The notes under the pieces were generated by a model. It saw only the letters and a list, made by a program, of their open reading frames with translations. It was not told where the DNA came from and searched no databases. DNA of 64,000 nt from Xenorhabdus anantnagensis (GTDB taxonomy: Bacteria > Pseudomonadota > Gammaproteobacteria > Enterobacterales > Enterobacteriaceae). The translations under genes were made by a program, and so were the position numbers. The stretch spans positions 186,001-250,000 of the forward strand of contig NZ_JAQRFN010000003.1 of the NCBI RefSeq assembly GCF_028598555.1, read 5' to 3'. Below are positions 11,457 through 21,748 of this stretch, one piece after another; positions within the stretch are counted from its first letter, which is position 1; every line of letters begins with the position of its first letter.

Positions 11457-12302
11457 TTACCCTAATTTAGTACTAACAATCCCAATAATAATCACAACAC
11501 AAGCCAATAATCTCATTTTGCTAAACGGTTCCCGCAAAATAAAAACCGACAACAGCATCGCAAACAGCACGCTGGTTTCACGCAATGCCGCAACCATTAC
11601 AATTGGGGCATGGCTCATCGCCCAAATGACAATGCCATAACTCAACAATTGCATCAGCCCACCCAATAATCCTTGCTTCCAAAATTGACGAATATTTTGC
11701 CCGATCTTGTGGCGATACTTGAAATACATAATGACACCCATTGACCAGCCGTGTATGGCAAATAGCCACAAGATATAGGTTAAGGCGTTATCACTGGCAC
11801 GAGAGCCAATGCCATCAGATAAGGTATAGCAAGCCGTAAAAACTGAGGTTATTAGCGCAGCAATTAATGCTCGGCTATCCATCTGAAATGATTTTTTCCC
11901 TTTGGGAAATGCGATCAAAATAATCCCTGTAATAATTAAGCCAATACCCAACATACCAAGAGGCGGTAATACTTCCTGCAATATAATCCAACTCAAGAAG
12001 ACAGTAATTAACGGCGCACTTCCTCTGGCAATAGGATATACCTGACTTAAATCCCCTGTAGCATAAGAACGGCTCAGGAACAGGCAGTAACCGATATGCA
12101 GGATGGAAGACAATACTAGCCATGGCAAGGAAGAGAGAGTTGGCAATCCTACCCAGGATAATCCGGCTGTTGAAATCAGGCCAGCAAAAAAAACGATGAT
12201 TGATATACCCAAAAATCTGTCAGCACTGATTTTGACTAAAACGTTCCAACTCGCATGTAGCAGAGCAGCACCGAGAACAGATAATAATAGGAATGTTGTC
12301 AT
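11457..12302 (-). CDS. EamA/DMT-superfamily transporter
   Basis: A 281-residue inner-membrane protein with about ten hydrophobic helices arranged as two EamA repeats (about 5-135 and 150-278). HASWNVLVKIS near the N-terminus and YPIARGSAPLITVFLSWIIL at the end of the first repeat are typical of drug/metabolite transporters. Members export amino acids or other metabolites; the substrate cannot be deduced. It is monocistronic, divergent from nhaA across 205 bases and convergent with the orphan gene. Confidence 0.88.
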   Translation of the reverse strand: MTTFLLLSVLGAALLHASWNVLVKISADRFLGISIIVFFAGLISTAGLSWVGLPTLSSLPWLVLSSILHIGYCLFLSRSYATGDLSQVYPIARGSAPLITVFLSWIILQEVLPPLGMLGIGLIITGIILIAFPKGKKSFQMDSRALIAALITSVFTACYTLSDGIGSRASDNALTYILWLFAIHGWSMGVIMYFKYRHKIGQNIRQFWKQGLLGGLMQLLSYGIVIWAMSHAPIVMVAALRETSVLFAMLLSVFILREPFSKMRLLACVVIIIGIVSTKLG

Positions 12303-12406
12303 GAGATACTTTAATCAATTGTTAATAAATAGCTGATAAAAGCAGCTTTTGATTCTGATTGCAATATACTCATTCCCAAAAAAATGTTAATTTCATCTTG
12401 TTATAA

Positions 12407-12421
12407 TTCGTATATGACGAA
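12407..12421. promoter_or_regulatory. Possible NhaR operator upstream of nhaA
   Basis: TTCGT and ACGAA are inverted around ATATG, giving a LysR-type dyad about 90 bases upstream of the nhaA ATG. NhaR is the known activator of nhaA in E. coli and its gene lies downstream here. Assignment rests only on symmetry and position. Confidence 0.35.
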
Positions 12422-12507
12422 CAATTTCGCACAAATAATCTGCTTTTTCCGATGTCATGACTATCATAACATTATTATTTCGATCAATTTCATAGGTTAA
12501 TTTATCC

Positions 12508-13689
12508 ATGACTGCAATCATTCGCCAATTTTTGAAATTAGAGGCAGCAGGAGGAATCATTCTCATCATTGCCGCTATTGTTGCGCTGGTTATGGCGAAT
12601 ACGCCATTGCAGGGTATTTATCATCAATTTCTCAATCTTCCTGTTGCAGTACAATTCGCAGCATTGGAAATCAACAAGCCATTATTACTCTGGATAAATG
12701 ATGGGTTAATGGCGGTATTTTTCCTGATTGTCGGGCTGGAAGTAAAGCGGGAACTCATGGAAGGCTCGCTTGCTGGCCGTGACAAAGCAATTTTTCCAGC
12801 CATTGCAGCGCTTGGAGGGATGCTGGCTCCTGCTTTGATCTATCTACTGTTTAATGGCAGTGATGAGATCACACGACAAGGCTGGGCAATTCCCGCAGCA
12901 ACAGATATTGCTTTTGCACTTGGGATCATGGCCTTGCTGGGGAAACGCGTTCCCACCGCATTGAAAGTATTTTTACTTGCGCTGGCGATCATTGATGATT
13001 TAGGTGTGATTATTATTATCGCTTTGTTCTATACCAAAACAGTGTCTCTGGGAGAATTAGGTCTGGCGGCTGCCATGATTGTGCTGCTGGTCTGGATGAA
13101 TTGGAAAGGAATAACTAAAACATCTGCTTATCTGGTTGTTGGTGTTGTTTTATGGGTATGTATCTTGAAATCGGGTATTCACGCCACGTTAGCTGGCGTT
13201 ATCGTCGGATTCTTGATACCGCTTCGCGACAAAAAAGGCGAATCACCTTCTGAAACACTGGAACATGAATTGCATCCATGGGTAGCTTATTTAATCCTGC
13301 CACTGTTTGCTTTTGCTAATGCTGGCATTTCATTGCAGGGCGTCACACTAAATGGCTTAACAAGTATGCTGCCTATGGGAATTGCATTTGGTCTATTTAT
13401 TGGCAAGCCATTGGGTATTTTCCTGTTTAGCTGGATTTCCGTAAAACTGGGAATAGCTAAGCTGCCGGAAAAAATCCGCATGGGACACATTTTCGCGGTT
13501 TCCGTACTGTGTGGGATCGGTTTTACCATGTCTATCTTTATTTCTGGTCTGGCATTTGAAGGGCTAAATGACGACTTCAGTACCTACTCCCGCTTAGGAA
13601 TATTGATTGGCTCTACAACCGCAGCTTTCGCTGGTTATGGATTACTAAGGGCATTATTGCCGAAGAAAAACACCCAAGAAAAAACGTAG
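12508..13689 (+). CDS. nhaA: Na+/H+ antiporter NhaA
   Basis: Inner-membrane antiporter that exports Na+ or Li+ for two protons, giving salt and alkaline pH tolerance. 393 residues against 388 in E. coli. The paired transport aspartates are in [11 protein letters not shown] (about residues 163-164). [17 protein letters not shown] is the typical helix II loop and [12 protein letters not shown] the unwound helix IV segment. About twelve membrane spans. nhaR follows 217 bases later, as in E. coli, so activation by NhaR under Na+ stress is expected. Confidence 0.98.
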   Translation: MTAIIRQFLKLEAAGGIILIIAAIVALVMANTPLQGIYHQFLNLPVAVQFAALEINKPLLLWINDGLMAVFFLIVGLEVKRELMEGSLAGRDKAIFPAIAALGGMLAPALIYLLFNGSDEITRQGWAIPAATDIAFALGIMALLGKRVPTALKVFLLALAIIDDLGVIIIIALFYTKTVSLGELGLAAAMIVLLVWMNWKGITKTSAYLVVGVVLWVCILKSGIHATLAGVIVGFLIPLRDKKGESPSETLEHELHPWVAYLILPLFAFANAGISLQGVTLNGLTSMLPMGIAFGLFIGKPLGIFLFSWISVKLGIAKLPEKIRMGHIFAVSVLCGIGFTMSIFISGLAFEGLNDDFSTYSRLGILIGSTTAAFAGYGLLRALLPKKNTQEKT

Positions 13690-13762
13690 CCAAAAGCAAA
13701 TGAATAGACTAATTTAAGCGCAAAAAAATAAGAAAGAATTTCCGAAGTAATTCATCCTCTTT

Positions 13763-13804
13763 ATATTCGCGGCAAAACATTTATAGCTGCTATGCCGTGA
13801 ATAT
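13763..13804. other. Inverted repeat in the nhaA-nhaR gap
   Basis: ATATTCGCGGCA (13763-13774) and TGCCGTGAATAT (13793-13804) pair with one G-U around an 18-base loop. It may be an attenuating hairpin after nhaA or a regulatory dyad for nhaR; no T-run follows. Confidence 0.5.
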
Positions 13805-13906
13805 TTCGTGTATCAATAGAAAAATAGGAAAACGCCATAATCTGGCGACCTGAAATGTATGGTTACGGCTGTTATGCAGGCGTGAGATATACACAAGGAT
13901 AAATAT

Positions 13907-14839
13907 ATGCAGGTTTCACATTTAAATTTTAACCATCTCTATTATTTTTGGCATGTTTGCAAGGAAGGCTCTGTTGTGGGCGCAGCAGAAGCACTATATC
14001 TGACACCACAAACCATTACAGGGCAGATAAAAGCGTTAGAAGAGCGTCTGAATGGGAAATTATTCAAGCGTCAAGGAAGAGGCTTAGTGCCCTCAGAGCT
14101 GGGGCAATTGATTTTCCGCTATGCAGATAAAATGTTTACACTCAGTCAGGAAATGCTGGACATCGTTACTTATAGCCGAGAATCAAACCTGCTGTTTGAT
14201 GTAGGAGTCGCTGATGCACTATCCAAGCGTTTGGTCAGCAAGGTACTGGAAACTACCGTTGTGGAGCATGAAAAAATCCACTTGCGTTGTTTTGAATCGA
14301 CACATGAAATGCTGCTTGAGCAACTTAGCCAGCATAAATTGGATATGATCCTCTCTGATTGTCCAGTGGATTCTTCTCAACAGGAAGGCTTATTTTCCGT
14401 GAAATTGGGGGAATGCAATATTAGTTTTTATTGCCGCCAGCCGATCCCAGAAAAGCCCTTTCCTGAATGTTTGGAAGAACGTCGCTTATTGATTCCTGGT
14501 CGCCGCTCCATGCTGGGCAGAAAGCTCCTGACATGGATTCGTAATAAAAACCTTCAAGTTGAAGTGTTGGGCGAATTTGATGATGCTGCCTTGATGAAAG
14601 CATTTGGTATGTATCACAATGCCATTTTCATTGCGCCTTCTTTCTATGCCAATGATATTTTTGCAGATAGTGATATTATTGAGATAGGTCGATTGGATGC
14701 TGTACAGGAAGAATATTATGTCATCTTTGCAGAGCGCATGATTCAGCACCCGGCAGTCCAGCGAGTATGTAACAAAGACTTTTCTGCTTTATTCAGTTCT
14801 CCACCAAAAAGTCGCCCTGAAAAAACTTTAAAGCTGTGA
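13907..14839 (+). CDS. nhaR: LysR-type transcriptional activator NhaR
   Basis: A Na+-responsive activator of nhaA, in E. coli also of osmC and pga genes. 310 residues. The N-terminal helix-turn-helix (about 5-65) includes [20 protein letters not shown] and [15 protein letters not shown]; the remainder is the co-inducer domain. It lies directly downstream of nhaA on the same strand, matching the E. coli locus. TACACAAGGATAAATAT precedes the ATG. Confidence 0.96.
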   Translation: MQVSHLNFNHLYYFWHVCKEGSVVGAAEALYLTPQTITGQIKALEERLNGKLFKRQGRGLVPSELGQLIFRYADKMFTLSQEMLDIVTYSRESNLLFDVGVADALSKRLVSKVLETTVVEHEKIHLRCFESTHEMLLEQLSQHKLDMILSDCPVDSSQQEGLFSVKLGECNISFYCRQPIPEKPFPECLEERRLLIPGRRSMLGRKLLTWIRNKNLQVEVLGEFDDAALMKAFGMYHNAIFIAPSFYANDIFADSDIIEIGRLDAVQEEYYVIFAERMIQHPAVQRVCNKDFSALFSSPPKSRPEKTLKL

Positions 14840-14903
14840 CATAAAAATCGTGACCTTAAAGTTATTATCTTAAAATCAATACACTAAAACTAACAGATAC
14901 AAA

Positions 14904-14929
14904 AAAACCGGCTTAAAGCCGGTTTTTTT
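14904..14929. terminator. Bidirectional terminator between nhaR and rpsT
   Basis: AACCGGCTT and AAGCCGGTT around a single A, flanked by an A-run on the left and a T-run on the right, so it works for both convergent genes. Confidence 0.92.
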
Positions 14930-14949
14930 AGCACCATCAAAACAAATGA

Positions 14950-15210
14950 TTACATTGCTTTGATTTGTGCTGCCAGAGCAGATTTATGACGTGCTGCTTT
15001 ATTTTTGTGGATCAGACCCTTACAGGCGTGACGATCAACAATTGGTTGCATGTCATTGAATGCTTTCTGTGCAGCTTCTTTATCGCCAGTAGCGATAGCC
15101 GCGTATACTTTCTTGATAAAAGTACGCACCATAGAACGACGGCTTGCGTTGTGCTGACGGCGTTTCTCAGACTGTACGACGCGTTTCTTAGCTGATTTGA
15201 TATTAGCCAA
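14950..15210 (-). CDS. rpsT: 30S ribosomal protein S20 (TTG start)
   Basis: Primary 16S rRNA-binding protein of the small subunit. 86 residues, starting [20 protein letters not shown], Lys/Arg-rich throughout, against 87 in E. coli. The start codon is TTG (15210-15208), reached after GGGAGTTGGACC. E. coli rpsT also uses UUG, and that weak start is part of S20 translational autoregulation, so the same control is likely here. It is single and divergent from ribF. Confidence 0.97.
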   Translation of the reverse strand: MANIKSAKKRVVQSEKRRQHNASRRSMVRTFIKKVYAAIATGDKEAAQKAFNDMQPIVDRHACKGLIHKNKAARHKSALAAQIKAM

Positions 15211-15500
15211 GGTCCAACTCCCAAATATATTCTATCGAGGACAATTCAAAGGCCGAGGAATATGCCTGTTCAGCCTTCTTTTGTCAATGGATTTGTGCAA
15301 ATAAACGTCGCTGTACGACGACGCTGCTTACGTTGTGATGGGGCAGGATTTTATCAGCTTACTGAGAGGGAATACAGTCCTTCGCAATAAAAAACTGAGT
15401 GAATCACAGAGAAATGCAATAAATTAATTATTTTTCGGGCATCTAGCCTATTTTTATTGTATGAATCAGGTTATTAATTAAAACCCTTTGTGATCGTGGG

Positions 15501-15529
15501 TTAACCTTGAGCTTTGTACAAGGTATAAT
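15501..15529 (+). promoter_or_regulatory. Sigma-70 promoter of ribF
   Basis: TTAACC (15501-15506), a 17-base spacer and a perfect TATAAT (15524-15529), 29 bases upstream of the ribF ATG. The rest of the 348-base rpsT-ribF gap shows no gene; on the minus strand GATAAAAT followed by CCTGCCCC near 15345-15358 looks like an rpsT -10 element with a GC-rich discriminator. Confidence 0.7.
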
Positions 15530-15558
15530 CCGACAATTTCCACGGTATTGAGCCAGCT

Positions 15559-16503
15559 ATGGAGCTAATTCGCGGTATACACAATATCCGGGCGCGTCAC
15601 CATGGTTGCGTGCTGACGATTGGTAATTTTGATGGTGTCCATCGCGGGCACCTGGCTTTACTAAAACACTTGAAGCAAGAAGGGCAGCGTCTCGGATTAC
15701 CGACAATGGTCATGATTTTCGAACCGCAGCCTCTGGAAGTTTTTGCTACAGATAAAGCGCCAGCCCGCCTGACAAGGCTGAGAGATAAGATAAAGTATTT
15801 AGCCCAAAATGGCGTTGATTATCTGTTATGTGTGAAATTTGACAAATATTTTGCTGCTAACTCACCTGAAGCCTTTGTTTCACAGTTGCTCGTTAAAAAA
15901 CTGGGTGTTAAGTTTCTGGCAATAGGAGATGATTTCCGTTTTGGCAAAAATCGCTTCGGAGATTTCCACTATTTGCAGCAAGCAGGTAAACAATACAATT
16001 TTGATGTCGCCAGCACAGACAGTTTTTGTGACAGCGGTCTTAGGATCAGCAGTACAGCCATTCGTCAGGCACTGCAAAATGATGACCTGGCCTTGGCCGA
16101 AATATTACTGGGACACCCTTACAGCATCAGTGGCAGAGTCGTTCACGGTAAGCAATTGGGGCGTACCATTGGTTTTCCCACAGCTAACTTACCGTTGAGA
16201 CGTCTAGTTACGCCTGTTAAGGGTGTTTATGCTGTTGAAGTCCACGGATTGGGCGATAACCCCCTACCGGGCGTTGCAAACATAGGCAATCGCCCTACAG
16301 TTGCAGGCCAGGGCCAGCAACTTGAAGTGCATTTGATTGATACCCAAATGGATCTGTATGGGCGTCATATTGATGTAGTATTACGCAAAAAATTACGTAA
16401 TGAGCAGCGATTTGCTTCGCTTGATGCGCTTAAACAGCAAATCGCAAATGATGTGATTGCTGCGAGGAACTATCTCTTGCAGCTATCCGAGTCATGTATC
16501 TGA
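15559..16503 (+). CDS. ribF: Bifunctional riboflavin kinase/FAD synthetase
   Basis: Makes FMN from riboflavin and ATP, then FAD from FMN and ATP, in the cytosol. 314 residues. The N-terminal adenylyltransferase domain (1-180) has TIGNFDGVHRGHLALL, the nucleotidyl-transferase signature, and GDDFRFGKNRFGD. The C-terminal kinase domain (about 185-310) has GRVVHGKQLGRTIGFPTANL and GVANIGNRPTV. It is first in the ribF-ileS-lspA-fkpB-ispH cluster, the E. coli order. Confidence 0.98.
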   Translation: MELIRGIHNIRARHHGCVLTIGNFDGVHRGHLALLKHLKQEGQRLGLPTMVMIFEPQPLEVFATDKAPARLTRLRDKIKYLAQNGVDYLLCVKFDKYFAANSPEAFVSQLLVKKLGVKFLAIGDDFRFGKNRFGDFHYLQQAGKQYNFDVASTDSFCDSGLRISSTAIRQALQNDDLALAEILLGHPYSISGRVVHGKQLGRTIGFPTANLPLRRLVTPVKGVYAVEVHGLGDNPLPGVANIGNRPTVAGQGQQLEVHLIDTQMDLYGRHIDVVLRKKLRNEQRFASLDALKQQIANDVIAARNYLLQLSESCI

Positions 16504-16628
16504 TATCCAATAGATTTCAAGTTATAGCGCGACGGCAAGTGAGTAAATCCCCAAGAACATAACGCATTATGTGACTGGGATGAGAGAACACAGCCAACAA
16601 AGTAGCAACTTGAAAGATGAAGGATATA
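16503..16628. repeat. ERIC element between ribF and ileS
   Basis: About 126 bases with the ERIC core (GTGAGTAAATCCCC, then CATTATGTGACTGGGATGAG) and outer ends ATATCCAATAGATTTCAAG and CTTGAAAGATGAAGGATAT, which are inverted relative to each other. It overlaps the ribF stop by one base, so it moved in without breaking the gene, and it lies within the operon transcript. Confidence 0.9.
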
Positions 16629-16655
16629 GCGGAAAATTGGAACTGAGAATCTATA

Positions 16656-19469
16656 ATGAGTGACTACAAAGACACCCTGAATTTACCGGAAACAGGGTTC
16701 CCTATGCGCGGGGATTTAGCCAAGCGCGAACCAGATATGTTAAAACGTTGGTACAAAGAAGGTTTGTATCAGGCAATTAGAAAAGCAAAATCTGGCAAAA
16801 AAACGTTTATCTTGCATGATGGCCCTCCATATGCAAACGGCGATATTCATATTGGTCACTCAGTTAATAAAATTCTCAAAGATATTGTCGTTAAGTCCAA
16901 AGGGCTATCAGGCTTCGATTCGCCTTATATTCCAGGTTGGGACTGCCACGGTTTGCCTATTGAGCTCAAGGTTGAGCAAATTATCGGTAAGCCGGGAGAG
17001 AAATTTTCCGCCGCTGAATTCCGTGCTGAGTGCCGCAAATATGCCATGACTCAAGTCGAAGCACAAAAAGCGGGCTTCAAGCGTCTGGGCGTACTGGGTG
17101 ATTGGGATAAACCTTACCTGACCATGGACTTCAAAACTGAAGCAGACATCATTCGGGCACTGGGTCGCATTATCAAAAATGGGCATTTGCTGAAAGGCGT
17201 AAAACCCGTTCACTGGTGTACTGACTGTGGTTCCTCCCTCGCTGAGGCAGAAGTTGAATACTACGATAAAACTTCCCCTTCCATTGACGTACGCTTCGCT
17301 GCCGTTGGTGCTGATGCCATATACGCCAAATTTGACGCACAGCACCTCAACCTGCCAGTTTCTCTGGTTATCTGGACAACCACACCGTGGACATTACCCG
17401 CTAACCGAGCGATTTCACTGAATGCTGAAATTACATATCAGTTGGTTAAAGTTGAAGATGAATGTCTGATTCTGGCGGCGGAATTGGTTGAATCCGTCAT
17501 GCAACGTGCTGGTATCACTTCATGGGAAGTCGTCAGTGATTGCACAGGTGCAGAGCTGGAACTGCTACGCTTCAAGCATCCATTCATGGGTTATGATGTT
17601 CCTGTCATTCTGGGCGATCATGTTACACTTGAAGCAGGTACAGGTGCGGTGCATACCGCTGGTGGTCACGGCCCTGATGACTACAGTATCAGCCTGAAAT
17701 ACAATCTTGAAATCGCCAATCCTGTTGGCCCGAATGGTTGTTATATCTCTGGCACTCATCCTTCACTGGATGGTCAGTTTGTTTTCAAAGCGAACGATAT
17801 CATCGTTGAACTGCTGAAAGAAAAAGGCGCATTACTGAGTCTGGCAAAAATCCAGCACAGCTACCCTTGCTGTTGGCGCCACAAAAAACCAATCATCTTC
17901 CGTGCAACACCTCAATGGTTCATCAGCATGGACAAAAATGGTTTGCGTGAACAGTCGCTGAAAGAGATCAAAGATGTTCAGTGGATCCCAGGCTGGGGAC
18001 AGGCGCGTATCGAATCCATGGTAGAAAACCGTCCGGACTGGTGTATCTCCCGCCAACGTACATGGGGTGTACCAATGTCTCTGTTTATTCATAAAGAGAC
18101 ACAAGAGCCACATCCACGTACCGTTGAATTGATTGAAGAAGTCGCCAAGCGCGTTGAAGTGGATGGTATTCAGGCATGGTGGGATCTGGACGCAGTAGAA
18201 TTGTTGGGTGATGAGGCCGCTGATTACACCAAAGCGCCGGATACACTGGACGTCTGGTTTGATTCAGGAAGCACCCACTCTTCTGTTGTCGATACTCGTC
18301 CAGAATTCCACGGCAATTCAGCCGATATCTATCTGGAAGGCTCTGACCAGCACCGTGGCTGGTTCATGTCCTCACTGATGCTATCCACTGCGATCAAAGG
18401 CAAAGCCCCTTACCGTCAGGTGCTGACTCATGGTTTCACCGTTGATGAGCAAGGACGTAAGATGTCCAAATCCATCGGCAATACCGTCAGCCCACAGGAT
18501 GTGATGAACAAACTGGGAGCAGATATCCTGCGTTTATGGGTAGCATCCACCGATTACAGCGGTGAAATTGCTGTTTCTGACGAGATCCTGAAACGCTCTG
18601 CCGATGCTTACCGCCGTATCCGCAATACCGCCCGCTTCCTGTTGGCAAACCTGAATGGCTTCAACCCAGAAGAGCACATGGTAAAAGCAGAAGATATGGT
18701 CGTTCTGGATCGCTGGGCAGTAGGCCGCGCTCAGGCAGCACAGGCAGATATCCTCAAATACTATGACGAGTATGATTTCCACTCCGTAGTTCAACGCTTG
18801 ATGCAATTTTGTTCCGTGGAAATGGGTTCGTTCTATCTGGATATCATCAAAGATCGCCAGTACACCGCGAAAAATGACAGCCTTGCTCGTCGTAGCTGCC
18901 AAACGGCATTGTTCCATATCTCAGAAGCACTGGTTCGCTGGATGACACCGATTCTGTCGTTCACTGCCGATGAAGTTTGGAATGAACTGCCGGGTAAACG
19001 TGCCCAATATGTCTTTACCGAAGAGTGGTATGACGGGCTGTTTGGTCTGGCAGATGGCGGAGATATGAACGATACTTTCTGGGCTGATCTGTTGGCAGTA
19101 CGTGGCGAAGTGAACAAAGTTCTGGAACAGGCTCGTGCTGACAAACATATCCGCAGTTCTCTGGAAGCGGCTGTCACGCTCTATGCAGATGAAGCATTAG
19201 CAGAAAAACTCAGCAAACTGTCTGATGAACTGCGTTTTGTTCTGCTGACCTCTCAGACTGAAGTTGCAGATTATGCAACCGCCGACGAGAATGCGCAGCA
19301 AAGCGAACTTGCTGGCCTGAAAGTGTCCTTCCGCAAAGCAGACGGAGAAAAATGTCCACGTTGCTGGCACTATGCTAAAAATGTGGGTCTGGTGGCGGAA
19401 CATGCTGAACTTTGTGGCCGCTGTGTGACTAACGTTGCCGGTAACGGTGAAGAGCGTAAATTTGCCTGA
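16656..19469 (+). CDS. ileS: Isoleucyl-tRNA synthetase
   Basis: Charges tRNA-Ile. 937 residues against 938 in E. coli. Class I signatures are HIGH in [14 protein letters not shown] (near residue 66) and KMSKS in [10 protein letters not shown] (near 603). The CP1 editing domain lies between them ([29 protein letters not shown]). The C-terminal zinc finger [10 protein letters not shown]...CGRC is typical of bacterial IleRS1. The stop overlaps the lspA start (TGATG), implying translational coupling. Confidence 0.99.
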   Translation: MSDYKDTLNLPETGFPMRGDLAKREPDMLKRWYKEGLYQAIRKAKSGKKTFILHDGPPYANGDIHIGHSVNKILKDIVVKSKGLSGFDSPYIPGWDCHGLPIELKVEQIIGKPGEKFSAAEFRAECRKYAMTQVEAQKAGFKRLGVLGDWDKPYLTMDFKTEADIIRALGRIIKNGHLLKGVKPVHWCTDCGSSLAEAEVEYYDKTSPSIDVRFAAVGADAIYAKFDAQHLNLPVSLVIWTTTPWTLPANRAISLNAEITYQLVKVEDECLILAAELVESVMQRAGITSWEVVSDCTGAELELLRFKHPFMGYDVPVILGDHVTLEAGTGAVHTAGGHGPDDYSISLKYNLEIANPVGPNGCYISGTHPSLDGQFVFKANDIIVELLKEKGALLSLAKIQHSYPCCWRHKKPIIFRATPQWFISMDKNGLREQSLKEIKDVQWIPGWGQARIESMVENRPDWCISRQRTWGVPMSLFIHKETQEPHPRTVELIEEVAKRVEVDGIQAWWDLDAVELLGDEAADYTKAPDTLDVWFDSGSTHSSVVDTRPEFHGNSADIYLEGSDQHRGWFMSSLMLSTAIKGKAPYRQVLTHGFTVDEQGRKMSKSIGNTVSPQDVMNKLGADILRLWVASTDYSGEIAVSDEILKRSADAYRRIRNTARFLLANLNGFNPEEHMVKAEDMVVLDRWAVGRAQAAQADILKYYDEYDFHSVVQRLMQFCSVEMGSFYLDIIKDRQYTAKNDSLARRSCQTALFHISEALVRWMTPILSFTADEVWNELPGKRAQYVFTEEWYDGLFGLADGGDMNDTFWADLLAVRGEVNKVLEQARADKHIRSSLEAAVTLYADEALAEKLSKLSDELRFVLLTSQTEVADYATADENAQQSELAGLKVSFRKADGEKCPRCWHYAKNVGLVAEHAELCGRCVTNVAGNGEERKFA

Positions 19470-19981
19470 TGAATAAGCCCATTTGTTCCACCGGACTGCG
19501 CTGGCTTTGGCTGGTTGCTGTGGTATTAATACTGGATTTGGGAAGTAAATACTTAGTATTGCAGCATTTCACGCTGCACGAATCCATTCCACTGATACCT
19601 TATTTCAACCTGACTTATGCCCAGAATTTAGGGGCAGCTTTCAGTTTTCTGGCCGATAAGGGCGGCTGGCAGCGCTGGTTCTTTGCATTGGTGGCAATTG
19701 CCATTACGGTTGTATTGCTGGTGATAATGTATCGTTCTAACGCTAAGCAGAAACTGAGCAATATTGCCTACGCCTTAGTGATTGGTGGGGCATTGGGGAA
19801 CTTGTTCGATAGGTTGGTGCATGGCTTTGTTGTCGATTTCATCGATTTTTACGTCGGGGAATGGCACTGGCCTACCTTTAATATTGCAGATTCTGCAATT
19901 TGCATCGGGGCTGTTCTCATCATTATAGAGAGCTTTATCACCCCTGATGACAAGGGCAAGAAAGCGGCCTCGAAAGCATAA
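19469..19981 (+). CDS. lspA: Lipoprotein signal peptidase II
   Basis: Inner-membrane aspartyl protease that cleaves prolipoprotein signal peptides after lipid attachment. 170 residues, four membrane spans. The catalytic aspartates are in [16 protein letters not shown] and [21 protein letters not shown] is the other conserved block. Start overlaps ileS. The C-terminal tail is slightly longer than E. coli (164). Downstream lies a run of short tandem repeats. Confidence 0.98.
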   Translation: MNKPICSTGLRWLWLVAVVLILDLGSKYLVLQHFTLHESIPLIPYFNLTYAQNLGAAFSFLADKGGWQRWFFALVAIAITVVLLVIMYRSNAKQKLSNIAYALVIGGALGNLFDRLVHGFVVDFIDFYVGEWHWPTFNIADSAICIGAVLIIIESFITPDDKGKKAASKA

Positions 19982-19991
19982 TTCACTAAAA

Positions 19992-20072
19992 GAAATAGTT
20001 ACTGAAAAAGTAGTCATTGAAAAATAGTCATTGAAAAAATAGTCATTGAAAGAAATGGCTATTGAAAGAATG
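19992..20072. repeat. Short tandem repeat after lspA (about 15-16 bp x 5)
   Basis: Five imperfect copies of a unit like ATAGTCATTGAAAAA begin about 10 bases after the lspA stop and run to a hairpin. Unit length varies by one or two A residues, as expected from slippage. Confidence 0.85.
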
Positions 20073-20080
20073 ATAATAAA

Positions 20081-20109
20081 TCAGCCCCAGTTTTGTGAGC
20101 TGGGGCTGA
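20081..20109 (+). terminator. Hairpin between lspA and fkpB
   Basis: TCAGCCCCAG and CTGGGGCTGA form a perfect 10-base stem with a 9-base loop. The sequence after it (AAACTTCATC) is not T-rich, so it is more likely an mRNA-stabilising or attenuating hairpin within the operon than a full terminator. Confidence 0.6.
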
Positions 20110-20119
20110 AAACTTCATC

Positions 20120-20185
20120 TATACCCAATAAATTTCAAGTGGTAACGCAGGCAACAAAACAAAAACTTGGAAGATGAAAGGTATA
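20120..20185. repeat. Short ERIC-derived element lacking the core
   Basis: About 66 bases with ERIC-like outer ends (TACCCAATAAATTTCAAGT and CTTGGAAGATGAAAGGTATA) joined by a short AAC-rich middle. The central CTGGGG inverted repeat is absent. It resembles an internal deletion derivative. Confidence 0.7.
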
Positions 20186-20220
20186 CTTGCAATCGTTTTT
20201 AAGTAAAAGGTTTGAGCAAC

Positions 20221-20691
20221 ATGTCAATGCAGGTGCAAGCGCACAGTGCAGTTTTGTTACATTTCACATTAAAGCTGGATGATGGCTCTACGGCAGACTC
20301 GACTTACAGTCAAGGCAAGCCCGCTTTATTCCGCCTTGGTGATGGAAGTCTCTCTGCCCCACTGGAACAACAACTTCTTGGTTTGAAAGTCGGTGATAAA
20401 CACCAGTTTACTCTGGCTGGAGAAACCATTTTTGGCAAACACAACCCTGATTTAGTCCAATACTTCACTCCTCGTGATTTTTCCGACGCCGGTATCCCAG
20501 AAGTAGGAACCATCATGTTATTTACAGCCATGAACGGCAGTGAAATGCCGGGGCTTGTCAAAGAAGTCGCTGAAGGTTCCATTATTGTTGATTTTAACCA
20601 TCCACTGGCTGACCAAAACATCACTTTTGAGATTGAAGTGTTGGAAATTGACCCTCAGTTGGAGGAAACCCATGCAAATATTGCTGGCTAA
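20221..20691 (+). CDS. fkpB: FKBP-type peptidyl-prolyl isomerase FkpB
   Basis: SlpA-class proline isomerase/chaperone, cytoplasmic. About 156 residues. [20 protein letters not shown], the [14 protein letters not shown] segment and [10 protein letters not shown] match the FkpB family; the inserted-in-flap domain lies at about 75-125. I chose ATG at 20221 ([13 protein letters not shown]) over an in-frame TTG at 20212, because AAAAGG is well spaced and the length then matches E. coli. The last 20 bases overlap ispH, so the two are translationally coupled. Confidence 0.95.
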   Translation: MSMQVQAHSAVLLHFTLKLDDGSTADSTYSQGKPALFRLGDGSLSAPLEQQLLGLKVGDKHQFTLAGETIFGKHNPDLVQYFTPRDFSDAGIPEVGTIMLFTAMNGSEMPGLVKEVAEGSIIVDFNHPLADQNITFEIEVLEIDPQLEETHANIAG

Positions 20692-21625
20692 CCCTCGTGG
20701 TTTCTGTGCTGGTGTTGATCGTGCCATCAGCATCGTAGAACGAGCACTGGAATTATACGGTGCCCCTATTTATGTTCGCCATGAAGTGGTGCATAACCGC
20801 TATGTGGTTGACGATCTCAGAAATCGTGGCGCTATTTTCATTGAAGAAATATCAGAAGTCCCTGATGGCGCGATTCTGATCTTCTCCGCACATGGTGTTT
20901 CCCAAGCCATTCGTGCCGAAGCTCGCTCCCGTGATTTAACTATGCTGTTTGATGCAACCTGTCCATTGGTCACCAAAGTACATATGGAAGTAGCAAGGGC
21001 GAGCCGCAAAGGTAAAGAAGCAATTTTAATCGGACATGCCGGCCATCCTGAAGTAGAAGGTACGATGGGACAATATAACAACCCCAACGGCGGCATGTAT
21101 CTGGTGGAGTCACCGGAAGATGTGTGGAAACTGCAAGTCAAGGATGAAAATAACCTCAGCTTTATGACACAGACAACACTTTCTGTCGATGACACCTCAG
21201 AAGTGATTGATGCACTTAATGCAAGGTTTCCCAATATTGTCGGCCCACGCAAAGATGATATCTGCTATGCCACGACCAACCGTCAGGAAGCGGTTCGTGA
21301 TCTGGCTTCAGGAGCTGATGTTGTTTTAGTTGTAGGTTCTAAAAATTCATCAAACTCAAATCGTTTGGCCGAACTTGCACAACGCGTAGGGAAACCGGCT
21401 TATTTGATTGATTCGGCAGAAGATATCAAAGAGGAATGGATTACTGGCGTAAACGCAGTAGGCGTAACAGCGGGTGCATCTGCGCCTGATATTTTGGTAC
21501 AGCAGGTTATTGAACGTTTAAAGACTTTTGGTGCAGAAACGGTTAATGAACTGCATGGCCGTGAAGAAAACATTGTTTTCGAAGTACCAAAAGAGCTACG
21601 TGTCGCAGTGAAAGAGGTTAATTAA
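20672..21625 (+). CDS. ispH: 4-hydroxy-3-methylbut-2-enyl diphosphate reductase (IspH/LytB)
   Basis: Last step of the MEP isoprenoid pathway, giving IPP and DMAPP. 317 residues against 316 in E. coli. The iron-sulfur cluster cysteines are in [14 protein letters not shown] (Cys12), [12 protein letters not shown] (about 96) and [14 protein letters not shown] (about 197). [11 protein letters not shown] and the TAGASAPD block bind substrate. ATG at 20672 follows GGAGGAAACCC, inside the fkpB frame. A 16-base palindrome, GAGGTTAATTAACCTC (21614-21629), spans the stop codon. Confidence 0.98.
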   Translation: MQILLANPRGFCAGVDRAISIVERALELYGAPIYVRHEVVHNRYVVDDLRNRGAIFIEEISEVPDGAILIFSAHGVSQAIRAEARSRDLTMLFDATCPLVTKVHMEVARASRKGKEAILIGHAGHPEVEGTMGQYNNPNGGMYLVESPEDVWKLQVKDENNLSFMTQTTLSVDDTSEVIDALNARFPNIVGPRKDDICYATTNRQEAVRDLASGADVVLVVGSKNSSNSNRLAELAQRVGKPAYLIDSAEDIKEEWITGVNAVGVTAGASAPDILVQQVIERLKTFGAETVNELHGREENIVFEVPKELRVAVKEVN

Positions 21626-21647
21626 CCTCAGGCTTGCGTAAATTCAA

Positions 21648-21715
21648 ACTCGGCTTTTTCGGATTAGGGGATGTAATAAATCTCACCCCGGTACAGCTCT
21701 CACAAAAAGCCGAGT
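21648..21715 (+). terminator. Large stem-loop after ispH
   Basis: ACTCGGCTTTTT (21648-21659) and AAAAAGCCGAGT (21704-21715) are perfect 12-base arms enclosing 44 bases that include a smaller GGGG/CCCC stem. It may end the ribF-ispH transcript, though no T-run follows. The large loop is unusual for a plain terminator. Confidence 0.5.
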
Positions 21716-21748
21716 ACGTTACGGTGTTTTAAGTATACCAGCTGAAAT